Assembly: GCF_002920575.1 (NCBI RefSeq)
Contig: NZ_PQSQ01000014.1
Span: 1-64,000 of the forward strand
DNA from: Streptomyces sp. Ru73
GTDB taxonomy: Bacteria > Actinomycetota > Actinomycetes > Streptomycetales > Streptomycetaceae
Direction: 5' to 3'
DNA: 64,000 bases
Part shown: positions 56,155 to 63,750 of the stretch, one piece after another
How the letters are laid out: the number at the start of each line of letters is the position of its first letter
How positions within the stretch are numbered: position 1 is the first letter of the stretch
Notes under the pieces: generated by a model
The model's input: only the letters and a program-made list of their open reading frames with translations
What the model was told of the DNA's origin: nothing
The model's database searches: none
Position numbers and translations under genes: made by a program

Positions 56155-56667
56155 ATGAGCACCGGCGAGTGGGGCGACGATGCCGTCTCCAAAGGCATGT
56201 ACGCGAGCGCTTCCGACCACTCCGAGATTTATCAGGCCGGCCGGGACCAGCACATCACCGAGAACCACTTCCACGTGGCGTCGCCTCCGGTGTTCGACCC
56301 GTACGACGACGATGAGGACGAAGACGACTCGGACTACGGCTACGTCGGGGCTGACGGCTGGTACCACTTGGGCACCGTGGCCCTCTTCATCGCTTCACTG
56401 CTTCCCGTACTGGTCGGCGGGACGAGCATCAGGGTGGTGTATTCGACCAGCACGGGCCCGGCGTTCTGGTGGGGCGTGCTGTACACGGCTGTCACCTTCG
56501 CCATCGGGGCGAGCCTCTCGGTCTTGGGCCTCAGCAGGGCCATCGACCGGACGGACTGGTCACTCGACACGAGTCTGACGGTGTTCCGCCTCGGGCTCCT
56601 GCTCCAACTCGGCCTGTTCGTGTACGGCGTCGTACGGGACCCGGCACACGCCGGCAGCATAGGGTAG
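56155..56667 (+). CDS. Membrane protein with an N-terminal YQAGRDQHI motif
   Basis: A 170-residue protein of unknown function. Residues 20-40 carry HSEIYQAGRDQHITENHF, a motif of the IYQAGRDQ type seen at the start of various actinobacterial proteins. A very acidic linker (DPYDDDEDEDDSDYGY) follows, then three hydrophobic helices: about 69-90 (YHLGTVALFIASLLPVLVGG), 103-125 (FWWGVLYTAVTFAIGASLSV) and 140-160 (LTVFRLGLLLQLGLFVYGVV). ATG 56155 has no convincing ribosome-binding site. It lies 411 nt before the catalase-dioxygenase gene; no functional link is shown. Confidence 0.7.
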   Translation: MSTGEWGDDAVSKGMYASASDHSEIYQAGRDQHITENHFHVASPPVFDPYDDDEDEDDSDYGYVGADGWYHLGTVALFIASLLPVLVGGTSIRVVYSTSTGPAFWWGVLYTAVTFAIGASLSVLGLSRAIDRTDWSLDTSLTVFRLGLLLQLGLFVYGVVRDPAHAGSIG

Positions 56668-57077
56668 TTCGCCCGCATCTTTGCCCAGGAGCTGGGGCCT
56701 GCACAGTCCCGGTGACCGCGGCCCCCGGCCGATGACGAGAGCGCCCGGCTGCCCGCCGCTGAGTCGCTTACGGCGGCCGCTGTCCCGGTTGCCGTACGGA
56801 TGGCGGACGGTGGGCTGGACGGGGGTGGGTGTCGACGGGGGGTGGTGCGCGCGGTGCGTCCACCGGCGGGTCCGTGGTCGCGGCGAGCCGGACCGGGCGT
56901 CCCGTGCCGCGCACGCCGTTGTCCAGCGGCGCCCTGCCGCGACGGGGCCGGCGGCGTTCCCGGCCGCCCCGCCGGCCACTCGCGGCCGGGCGGAATCGGC
57001 CCGAAACGGACCCTGCCGGGCCGCTCCCGGGCGAGTAGCGTCGGCCGCCCTTCTTCCCGTACGGAGGGTGCGGACCC
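56668..57077. other. 410-bp gene-free region before the catalase-dioxygenase gene
   Basis: Very GC-rich, with frames open on both strands that show only Arg/Pro/Gly-rich translations. I see no recognisable promoter hexamer, hairpin of note or small gene, other than the GGAGGG ribosome-binding site at 57064-57069 for the next gene. Confidence 0.5.
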
Positions 57078-59939
57078 ATGGCCGACACCGTGAGTTACGT
57101 GCAGTACGAGACGTACCAAGGCGGCAGTCCAGAGGCGGAGCGACTGGTCTTCGAGAAGCTGGCACGCGACCTGATGCGCGTGCAGCTGCGCAACAAGGAA
57201 AGCAGCGGGGCGCACCGCGTGCAGCGCGCCTTCCATGCGAAGGGCGTCCTCGGCGTGGAGAACGCCCGGCTGCGCTTCAACGACGACCTGCCGCCCGCGC
57301 TGGTCCAGGGCTTCGCCCAGCCGGGAGCCGAGTACCCCGCACTGGTGCGGCTGTCCAACGCCAGCGGCATACCGGGATCCGACGTCTCGCCCGACCTGCG
57401 CGGCATCGCCGTGCGGGTGGAGGTGTCGGCCGAGGAGACGCACGACCTGCTGGCGACCAACTTCCCGGTGAGCCATGCGCGCGACGCCCGTGAGTTCGTG
57501 GCCTTCGCCAAGGCCATGGCGGGTGCCCGGACGCCGCTGCAGAAGGCGTTCGGGCTGCTGGTGAAGCTGCCGCTGGCGGTCGGCTGGGCCACCGCCACCC
57601 GCATGCGCCGCAACGTGCAGGCCGCGGCCCGGCACACCGTCGGCTCGCTGGCCCGCGAGACGTACTGGAGCCGCGGCGCGGTCCTGTGGGGCGACGCCGG
57701 GCCGGTGCGCTACCAGCTGCGGCCCGCGCCCGGCGGGGCACCCGCGCCGCGTCCCGACCGGCACGACCCCGACCACCTGCGGCACGAGCTGGCCGAGCGG
57801 CTGGCCGCAGCCGACGTCGAATTCGACCTGTGCGTACAGCGGTTCGTCGACGAGAAGCGCACCCCCGTCGAGGACGGTGCCACGGAGTGGCGGGAGTCGG
57901 ACGCGCCGGTGGTCCCCGTGGCCCGGCTGACGATTCCGCGCCAGGACATCACCACGGCCGAGGCCGGCTCGGCGGCCCGCCGCATCGAGCAGCTGTCGTT
58001 CAACCCGTGGCACACCACGGAGGACTTCCGCCCGCTGGGCAATCTCAACCGGGCCCGCAAGGCCGCGTACCAGGCGAGCGCGGCGCACCGCCTCGGCACC
58101 CGCTTCGTGACCACCGAGCCGCTGCGCAACACCGTGCTCGGCGTACCGCTGCGGGCGCTCTTCGGCGCCCTGAACCGCTACGTGCCCTGGTACCGGCTGC
58201 CGCTCGACGCCGGCCTGCTCAACCTGGTCGCGCTGCGGCAGGTGCTGCGCCGCCGCAACCTCATCGACACCGAGGCCCCCGAGGCGCCGCCGAAGGCCGT
58301 CCCGGTGCCGGAGACGGTGGACGAGCGCGCCCGCACGGCCCGCTCGTACGACGGCTCGAACACCGATCTGTCGGCGCCGCGGATGGGCGCGGTCGGCTCC
58401 ACCTTCGGCCGCAACCTCAAGCCCGTCTACCGCCCCGACCTCTTCGACACGCCGAACCCCGTCACGGTCGCCCGCGAACTGCTGCACCGCCGCGCGTTCC
58501 AGCCCGCCACCTCGCTGAACATCCTGGCCGCCGCCTGGATCCAGTTCCAGGTGCACGACTGGGTCGACCACCGGCGCTACGCGCTCGCCGAACGGTCGGT
58601 CGAGGTCCCGCTGCCGCCCGGCAGCACCTGGTACAACACCCCCGGCGGCCCCGCCGAGAACGTCATGCGGATCGCCGAGAACAAGGGGGTGGAACGCCCC
58701 GGCAAGCCGCCGATCCACTTCACCAACACCACCTCGCCGTGGTGGGACGGCTCCGAGGTCTACGGCAGCGACGAGCGCACCGCGCGCGGCCTGCGCGAGC
58801 CGGACGGCGCGAAGCTCCGCCTGGAGGACGGCCATCTGCCGATGGGCAGCAACGGCGTCCCGCTGACCGGCTTCTCCGACAACTGGTGGCTGGGCCTGTC
58901 GGTCATGCACACCCTCTTCGCGCGCGAGCACAACGCGGTCTGCGACGCGCTGCACAAGGAATACCCGACGATGAGCGCGGAGCAGGTGTACCAGACCGCC
59001 CGGCTCGTGGTCTCCGCGCTGATCGCCAAGATCCACACGGTCGAGTGGACGCCCGCGATCCTCGCCACGAAGTCCATCGACGTCGCGCTGCGCACCAACT
59101 GGGAGGGCCCGCCGGACAGCTGGCTGAAGAAGCTGGGGCTGTGGCTGGTCGAGTCGCACTCGCTCACCGGTATCCCGAAGACCCTGCCCGAGCACCACAA
59201 CGTGCCGTACTCGCTGACCGAGGACTTCGTCACCGTCTACCGGATGCACCCGCTGATCCCGGACGACTACGAGCTGCGCGAGCACCACTTCGGGCAGCGC
59301 CTGGAGGCCCCGTCCTTCGCCGACCTCCAGGGCGGCGCGGGCGAGTCGCTGGCGCGCAAGACCGGGCTGACGGACTCGCTGTACTCGCTCGGCATCGCGC
59401 ATCCCGGCGCGATCACCCTGCACAACTACCCGCGCGCGCTGACCCGCTTCGAGCGGGACGGCGAGATCATCGACCTGTCGGTCGCGGACATCGTGCGGGC
59501 GCGGCGGCGCGGGGTGCCCCGGTACAACGACTTCCGGGCCGGGCTGCACAAGCCGCGCATCACCCGGTTCGACGAGATCTCCGCCGATCCGGACACGGCC
59601 GCGCTGCTCAAGGAGGTGTACCGGAACGTCGACGAGGTCGACACCGTGGTCGGACTGTTCGCCGAGAATCCGCCGACGGGCTTCGGGTTCAGCGACACCG
59701 CCTTCCGGATCTTCATCCTGATGGCGAGCCGCCGGATCCAGTCCGACCGGTTCCTCACCGTGGACTTCCGGCCCGAGATCTACACGCCGCTGGGCATGGA
59801 CTGGGTGGCGCGCGGCGGGATGAACTCCGTCATCCTGCGGCACTGCCCGGAGCTCGCGGCGATGCTGCCCCGCGACGCCAGCGCCTTCGCGCCCTGGCGG
59901 CCGGTGCTTCCGGTGCGCGGCAGCGGCGCGGGGTCGTGA
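57078..59939 (+). CDS. Fusion of catalase-related domain and COX/10-DOX-like heme peroxidase (probable oxylipin synthase)
   Basis: A 953-residue fusion. Residues 1 to about 350 form a catalase-related (allene-oxide-synthase/hydroperoxide-lyase-like) domain: distal His53 in RAFHAKGV, VRLSNASGIPGSDVSPDLRGIAVRV, Asn in LLATNFPVSHARD, and proximal heme Tyr331 with RxxxY spacing (RKAAYQASAAHRLG). From about 410 a myeloperoxidase/cyclooxygenase-type domain follows: distal His493 in FQVHDWVDH, TTSPWWDGSEVYGS, Tyr721 three residues before proximal His724 in TVYRMHPLIPD, exactly the COX Tyr-to-His spacing, then VADIVRARRRGVPRYNDFR. A linked pathway (dioxygenation then hydroperoxide rearrangement or cleavage) is inferred. 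Adjacent, unfused homologues of both activities are known in cyanobacteria. No signal peptide; ATG 57078 follows GGAGGG. Confidence 0.88.
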   Translation: MADTVSYVQYETYQGGSPEAERLVFEKLARDLMRVQLRNKESSGAHRVQRAFHAKGVLGVENARLRFNDDLPPALVQGFAQPGAEYPALVRLSNASGIPGSDVSPDLRGIAVRVEVSAEETHDLLATNFPVSHARDAREFVAFAKAMAGARTPLQKAFGLLVKLPLAVGWATATRMRRNVQAAARHTVGSLARETYWSRGAVLWGDAGPVRYQLRPAPGGAPAPRPDRHDPDHLRHELAERLAAADVEFDLCVQRFVDEKRTPVEDGATEWRESDAPVVPVARLTIPRQDITTAEAGSAARRIEQLSFNPWHTTEDFRPLGNLNRARKAAYQASAAHRLGTRFVTTEPLRNTVLGVPLRALFGALNRYVPWYRLPLDAGLLNLVALRQVLRRRNLIDTEAPEAPPKAVPVPETVDERARTARSYDGSNTDLSAPRMGAVGSTFGRNLKPVYRPDLFDTPNPVTVARELLHRRAFQPATSLNILAAAWIQFQVHDWVDHRRYALAERSVEVPLPPGSTWYNTPGGPAENVMRIAENKGVERPGKPPIHFTNTTSPWWDGSEVYGSDERTARGLREPDGAKLRLEDGHLPMGSNGVPLTGFSDNWWLGLSVMHTLFAREHNAVCDALHKEYPTMSAEQVYQTARLVVSALIAKIHTVEWTPAILATKSIDVALRTNWEGPPDSWLKKLGLWLVESHSLTGIPKTLPEHHNVPYSLTEDFVTVYRMHPLIPDDYELREHHFGQRLEAPSFADLQGGAGESLARKTGLTDSLYSLGIAHPGAITLHNYPRALTRFERDGEIIDLSVADIVRARRRGVPRYNDFRAGLHKPRITRFDEISADPDTAALLKEVYRNVDEVDTVVGLFAENPPTGFGFSDTAFRIFILMASRRIQSDRFLTVDFRPEIYTPLGMDWVARGGMNSVILRHCPELAAMLPRDASAFAPWRPVLPVRGSGAGS

Positions 59940-59970
59940 GGGACCGCCGCCGGGCCGCGTACGCGGGGCG

Positions 59971-60000
59971 AGCGATCTTGTGAAACCCCACGGGATCGCT
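59971..60000. terminator. Hairpin-forming dyad after the fusion gene
   Basis: AGCGATC at 59971-59977 pairs with GATCGCT at 59994-60000 around a 16-nt loop. It may be a weak terminator for the fusion gene or an operator of the stress-protein gene 29 nt further on. Confidence 0.4.
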
Positions 60001-60016
60001 CCGGGGCGCGGACGTT

Positions 60017-60022
60017 AACCTC
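60017..60022 (+). promoter_or_regulatory. -10 element for a probable leaderless transcript
   Basis: TAACCT fits TANNNT and lies six bases before GTG 60029. The sequence upstream of that GTG has no purine-rich ribosome-binding site (it reads TCCTCCCT), which is the actinobacterial pattern for leaderless mRNA starting at the start codon. Confidence 0.5.
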
Positions 60023-60028
60023 CTCCCT

Positions 60029-60490
60029 GTGGAGGAGAACACGCCCGCGCCCTTCGAGCGCGGTACGGACGGCCCCAAGGTCATCGTCGTCGGCATCGAC
60101 GGCTCGCAGTCGTCGTGGCGGGCCGCCGCGTACGCCGCGGGGCTGGCCCGCCGGCAGGGCTCCAAGCTGGTGCTGGTGTACGTCCAGCCGGTGCTGGCGG
60201 CCGGCGCCGCGCTCGGCGCGCCGGTCGCGCCCACCACGGACGAGATAGCCGAAGAGCTGATGGCCGAGATCCGCGCCTCGACCGAGCGCCTCCAGGGCAT
60301 CTACGACCTGCGCTGGGAATTCCACATCGTGCGCGGCGATCCGTACAGCGGAATGCTCCGGATGGCTGACGAGCTGAAGGCCGACGCGGTGGTGGTCGGC
60401 GCGTCGGAGTCCGCCGGGCACCGGTTCATGGGCTCGGTCGCGGTACGTCTGGTGAAGGCGGGGCGCTGGCCGGTCACGGTCGTTCCGTAG
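60029..60490 (+). CDS. Universal stress protein (UspA family)
   Basis: A 153-residue single-domain Usp. KVIVVGIDGSQSSWRAAAYAAGLARRQG is the N-terminal strand-helix; ADAVVVGASESAGHRFMGSVAVRLVKAGRWPVTVVP is the C-terminal part in which the ATP-binding glycine pattern is only partly kept. GTG 60029 appears to be a leaderless start. The biological role is general stress response; its neighbours are a dodecin and an APC permease. Confidence 0.86.
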   Translation: MEENTPAPFERGTDGPKVIVVGIDGSQSSWRAAAYAAGLARRQGSKLVLVYVQPVLAAGAALGAPVAPTTDEIAEELMAEIRASTERLQGIYDLRWEFHIVRGDPYSGMLRMADELKADAVVVGASESAGHRFMGSVAVRLVKAGRWPVTVVP

Positions 60491-60519
60491 CGCGCCGGGG
60501 CGCTCCGAAGTCGTTCTTG

Positions 60520-60590
60520 AGGCGTCCGGAGACAGCTCCGGAGGCGTTCGGTGACGCGCTCCGAAGGCGTTCGGTGACGCGCTCGGGAGG
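60520..60590. repeat. Short tandem repeat upstream of the dodecin gene
   Basis: GGCGTTCGGTGACGCGCTC occurs at 60543 and 60566 (23-bp period) with degenerate related copies just before. It lies in the 229-nt non-coding interval between the Usp and dodecin genes. No other feature is visible there. Confidence 0.6.
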
Positions 60591-60719
60591 CGGGCGGCGG
60601 CGGGCCGGTGCACTGTGGGAAAAGCGCACCGCGGGAGAGGCGCACCGCGGAGTACGACCCGACGCGCCCACCCGGCACGCCGACGGGTGCCCGACAACAC
60701 GCCGACGAGGGAGTCTGCC

Positions 60720-60935
60720 GTGACCGACCGTACCTACCGCGTGACAGAGATCGTAGGAACGTCCCACGAAACCGTGGACGCCGCCATTCGCAACGGCGTA
60801 CGGCGCGCGTCGCAGACGCTGCGCAACCTGGACTGGTTCGAGGTGACCCAGGTGCGCGGCCACATCGTCGACGGCGAGATCGAGCACTACCAGGTCGGCC
60901 TGAAGGTCGGCTTCCGGCTGGAGGAAGCGGACTGA
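60720..60935 (+). CDS. Dodecin, flavin-binding dodecameric protein
   Basis: A 71-residue dodecin, full length for the family. GTG 60720 follows GAGGGAG. TYRVTEIVGTSHETVDAAIRNGV opens the betaalphabetabeta fold; the flavin-stacking Trp and Gln are in NLDWFEVTQVRGHI and EHYQVGLKVGFRLE. It stores or buffers FMN/FAD in the cytoplasm. The nearby flavoenzymes are frequent in this window but no operon link exists. Confidence 0.92.
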   Translation: MTDRTYRVTEIVGTSHETVDAAIRNGVRRASQTLRNLDWFEVTQVRGHIVDGEIEHYQVGLKVGFRLEEAD

Positions 60936-61003
60936 CCGGACCGGCCGGCTGATCGGGCGGCCCGGGCGTCCGCGTGCGGACGGTGCGGACGGTGCGCCGG
61001 CCG

Positions 61004-61033
61004 CGGGGGGCGTTTTCCGGTCCCCGCCCCCCG
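61004..61033 (+). terminator. Terminator hairpin after dodecin
   Basis: 9-bp arms CGGGGGGCG (61004-61012) and CGCCCCCCG (61025-61033), 12-nt loop containing a T run. Confidence 0.6.
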
Positions 61034-61120
61034 TATGGGGAGTCGCTCTCCGAGTCGCCTTCCGTAAGCGTCCGATAAGGGCCATGATGATCCGCCGTCG
61101 GAACGACGAGAGGACACGAC

Positions 61121-62572
61121 ATGGGCCTGCGCGCGGGACAGGGCGTATTGCGCCGCAAACCGATCGAAATGATCCAGGAGGCCGAGGGCGGCAAGGGCGA
61201 ACAGCTCACCCGCTCGCTCGGCCTGTGGCAGCTGACGGCCATCGGCGTCGGCGGCATCATCGGCGCCGGCATCTTCACGCTGGCCGGCACCGTCGCGAAC
61301 GAGAAGGCCGGCCCGGCCGTCCTGCTGTCGTTCCTCATCGCGGGCGTCGCGAGCGCGGCCGCCGCGTTCTCGTACGCGGAGTTCGCCGGGATGATCCCGA
61401 AGGCGGGCTCCGCCTATACGTACGGGTACGCGGTCCTCGGCGAGCTGGCGGGCTGGTTCATCGGCTGGGACCTGCTGCTGGAGTACACCGCGATCGTCGC
61501 CGTGGTGGCCATCGGCATCTCCGGCTACTTCAGCTTCCTGCTGGGCGAGATGGGCGTGCACCTGCCGGCCTGGATGCTGGGCGCGCCGGGCACGGGTGAC
61601 GGCCACCGCGTCGACCTCTTCGCGGCGGCCCTCTGTCTCCTCATCGCCTACCTGCTCACGCTCGGCATCAAGAACGCCGCGCGCTTCGAGACCGTCGTCG
61701 TCGGCCTGAAGGTCCTCGTCGTGCTGGTCGTCATCGCCGTCGGCTTCTTCCACATCAAGACCGGGAACTACAACCCGTTCTTCCCCCACGGCATCAGCGG
61801 TGCGTTCGCGGGCGCGGCGACGGTCTTCTTCGCCGTCTTCGGCTACGACGCCATGTCGACGGCGGCCGAGGAGTCCAAGGACGCCCAGCGCCACATGCCG
61901 AAGGCGATCCTCTACTCGCTGCTGATCTCCATGGTCCTGTACGTGCTGGCCTGCCTGGTGCTGACCGGCATGCAGAACTACACGAAGATCGACCCGGAGA
62001 GCGGCTTCTCCACGGCCTTCAAGTCGGTGGGCCTGAGCAGCCTGGCGGACGTGATCGCGGTCGGCGCGATCATCGGCATCCTGACCGTCATGTTCACGTT
62101 CATGCTCGGCGTGACCCGCGTCTGGTTCTCCATGAGCCGCGACGGCCTCCTCCCCAAGTGGTTCGCCAAAACCCACCCCACCCGCCACGTCCCCACCCGC
62201 GTCACATGGATCGTCGGCGCGGCATCAGCGGTGATCGCGGGGTTCCTGCCGATCAGGGAGGCCGCCGAACTCACCAACATCGGGATCCTGCTGGCCTTCG
62301 TCGTCGTCTGCATCGCCGTCATCGTGCTGCGGCGCAAGCGCCCCGAACTGCCCCGCGCCTTCCGGTGCCCGGGCGTCCCGCTCGTCCCGGCCATCGGAGT
62401 CGTCTTCTCGATCTGGCTCATCACCTTCCTGGAGTGGCAGACCTGGGTCCGCTTCGTGGTGTGGTTCGCGATCGGTCTGGTCATCTACTTCGCGTACTCG
62501 TACCGGCGCTCGGAACTGGCGAAGGCCGACCGGGAAATCAGCGATCTGGAAGACCGTGAGGGTCGTCTCTGA
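61121..62572 (+). CDS. APC-family amino-acid permease (cationic amino-acid transporter type)
   Basis: A 483-residue permease with about 12 hydrophobic helices. LTAIGVGGIIGAGIFTLAG is helix 1 with the substrate-binding GxG; SYAEFAGMIPKAGSAYTYGYAVLGELAGWFIGWDLLLEY and VFFAVFGYDAMSTAAEESKDAQR are the CAT-subfamily signatures. The C-terminus is charged (EISDLEDREGRL). ATG 61121 follows GAGAGGA. Transport of basic or small neutral amino acids by proton coupling is expected. Confidence 0.9.
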   Translation: MGLRAGQGVLRRKPIEMIQEAEGGKGEQLTRSLGLWQLTAIGVGGIIGAGIFTLAGTVANEKAGPAVLLSFLIAGVASAAAAFSYAEFAGMIPKAGSAYTYGYAVLGELAGWFIGWDLLLEYTAIVAVVAIGISGYFSFLLGEMGVHLPAWMLGAPGTGDGHRVDLFAAALCLLIAYLLTLGIKNAARFETVVVGLKVLVVLVVIAVGFFHIKTGNYNPFFPHGISGAFAGAATVFFAVFGYDAMSTAAEESKDAQRHMPKAILYSLLISMVLYVLACLVLTGMQNYTKIDPESGFSTAFKSVGLSSLADVIAVGAIIGILTVMFTFMLGVTRVWFSMSRDGLLPKWFAKTHPTRHVPTRVTWIVGAASAVIAGFLPIREAAELTNIGILLAFVVVCIAVIVLRRKRPELPRAFRCPGVPLVPAIGVVFSIWLITFLEWQTWVRFVVWFAIGLVIYFAYSYRRSELAKADREISDLEDREGRL

Positions 62573-62610
62573 GTTCGCAATTCATTCGTCCGAAATAACG
62601 GTACGGCGAG

Positions 62611-62700
62611 CCGATAGAAGCAATAATTGGACTATCGGGCGGGCCGGCCGCTAATGTCCGCCGCAATCGAGCAGAGCCGTCCGGTGCTGTTTTTCGGACG
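62611..62700 (+). promoter_or_regulatory. AT-rich leader with two hairpins before the secreted protein gene
   Basis: CCGATAG (62611-62617) pairs with CTATCGG (62632-62638), and CGTCCG (62678-62683) with CGGACG (62695-62700) around GTGCTGTTTTT. The 62573-62739 interval is AT-rich for this genome and probably contains the promoter. The second hairpin resembles a terminator and might attenuate the downstream gene. Confidence 0.4.
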
Positions 62701-62739
62701 TGCCGCTGCGCGGAACAGCGGACGAAAGACGAAACACTT

Positions 62740-63135
62740 ATGCGCAAGGCAATGCGTTCGATCCTGGCGGCGGCCCTCACGATGGGGTTCGCCGCCGCCC
62801 TTTCCACGCCGTCGTACGCCAGCGCGGTCGACTGCGTGGGCGGCAACGGGACGGACGACTCGTACCAGACCTGCACGACGGTCGAGGGCAAGGGCCTGCG
62901 GGTCACCCTGTGGCAGACGTCGGCGTACTCCTCGCTGGGCGGCCAGAACGTGTACGCCTACTTCTACGTCAACGGAAAGCGCGTGCACACGGTCAAGAAG
63001 TACACCGGAGCGCCCAAGCGGCTGGCCACCAATTTCCCCGGAAAGCTCCCGCGGAAATACCGCAACGGCACGCGGCTGTGCAATGTGTGGAGCGTAAACA
63101 AGCACTACAGGTCCTGCATCACCGTGCACAGGTAA
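62740..63135 (+). CDS. Small secreted protein of unknown function with four cysteines
   Basis: A 131-residue exported protein. Signal MRKAMRSILAAALTMGFAAALSTPSYASA with cleavage after ASA. The mature 100 residues contain four Cys (VDCVGG, QTCTTVE, RLCNVWS, RSCITVH), likely two disulfides, and are rich in Tyr and basic residues (VYAYFYVNGKRVHTVKKYTG). I do not recognise a family. ATG 62740 has only a weak purine-rich sequence upstream. Confidence 0.7.
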   Translation: MRKAMRSILAAALTMGFAAALSTPSYASAVDCVGGNGTDDSYQTCTTVEGKGLRVTLWQTSAYSSLGGQNVYAYFYVNGKRVHTVKKYTGAPKRLATNFPGKLPRKYRNGTRLCNVWSVNKHYRSCITVHR

Positions 63136-63161
63136 GACGCCGGAGGCTGGATAACGAAAAC

Positions 63162-63198
63162 CGTGCGCCCGCCGGGCATTGGGTCCGGCGGGCGCACG
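63162..63198 (+). terminator. Terminator after the secreted protein gene
   Basis: Perfect 14-bp arms at 63162-63175 and 63185-63198 with a 9-nt loop, 27 nt after the stop. Confidence 0.75.
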
Positions 63199-63370
63199 CG
63201 TATAGAAGTCGCGGCGCCACCGGGGCGGCGTCGGTTCGGCGAACCCATCCACCGGGGCCCGCATCCGCCGCGGGGCGACTCATATCGGTGCCGCGCGAGT
63301 GGCGAGGATTCGAGTCGGCGGGCGGGGCAGCCGGTGGTGCCGCGCGGCACGGCCGGAGGCCGGAGCGGGA

Positions 63371-63414
63371 ACGCCTACGCCCGCCGGGCCATGGCGTTCG
63401 GCGGGCGTAGGCGT
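63371..63414 (-). terminator. Terminator of the EF-hand gene
   Basis: Perfect 16-bp arms at 63371-63386 and 63399-63414, 12-nt loop, lying 38 nt past the minus-strand stop at 63452. The 63199-63370 interval between the two terminators shows nothing else. Confidence 0.75.
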
Positions 63415-63451
63415 GTACAGGGGGCTGGGCCGGTGTTGGGCCCGGGGTGAG

Positions 63452-63667
63452 TCAGGAGTTCTGGAGGGCGGTCCAGAACTCTTCGAAGGACATCAGGCCG
63501 TCGTTGTTGGTGTCGCGGGCCGCGATGACTGCCTCGGCGACGGGGCCGGTGACGTAGGGGTCGCCCATCTCGGCCATCGCGTGCTTGAACTCCTCGGCCG
63601 TGACCATGCCGTCGCCGTTCGCGTCGAAACGTGCGAACGTCGCCTTGGCCTTCTCGATGTCTGCCAC
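63452..63667 (-). CDS. Two-EF-hand calcium-binding protein
   Basis: A 71-residue calmodulin-like protein. Two complete 12-residue Ca2+ loops are present: DANGDGMVTAEE and DTNNDGLMSFEE, each with acidic residues at positions 1, 3, 5 and 12 (Asp, Asn, Asp, Glu). GTG (complement of 63665-63667) follows AAGGGGG. Streptomyces has several such small Cab proteins, with buffering or signalling roles. Confidence 0.92.
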   Translation of the reverse strand: MADIEKAKATFARFDANGDGMVTAEEFKHAMAEMGDPYVTGPVAEAVIAARDTNNDGLMSFEEFWTALQNS

Positions 63668-63750
63668 GGGTGTGCCCCCTTCGTGCGGTGCTGTCGTCGT
63701 GTCGTCCGGGTGACCGACCCGGCCGCCCCGGGTACATTAACCGACTGTCA

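Noticed and set aside
56033..56158. 41-codon gene coupled to the AGRDQ membrane protein
   Set aside because: Overlap as ATGA is suggestive, but there is no ribosome-binding site and the peptide looks like random Arg-rich sequence.
56340..59843. Long frame antisense to the catalase-dioxygenase gene
   Set aside because: No recognisable domain; the plus-strand product has all heme residues.
63285..63320. tRNA-like GATTCGAGTC segment
   Set aside because: Resembles a T-loop only; no acceptor, D or anticodon stems can be formed around it.
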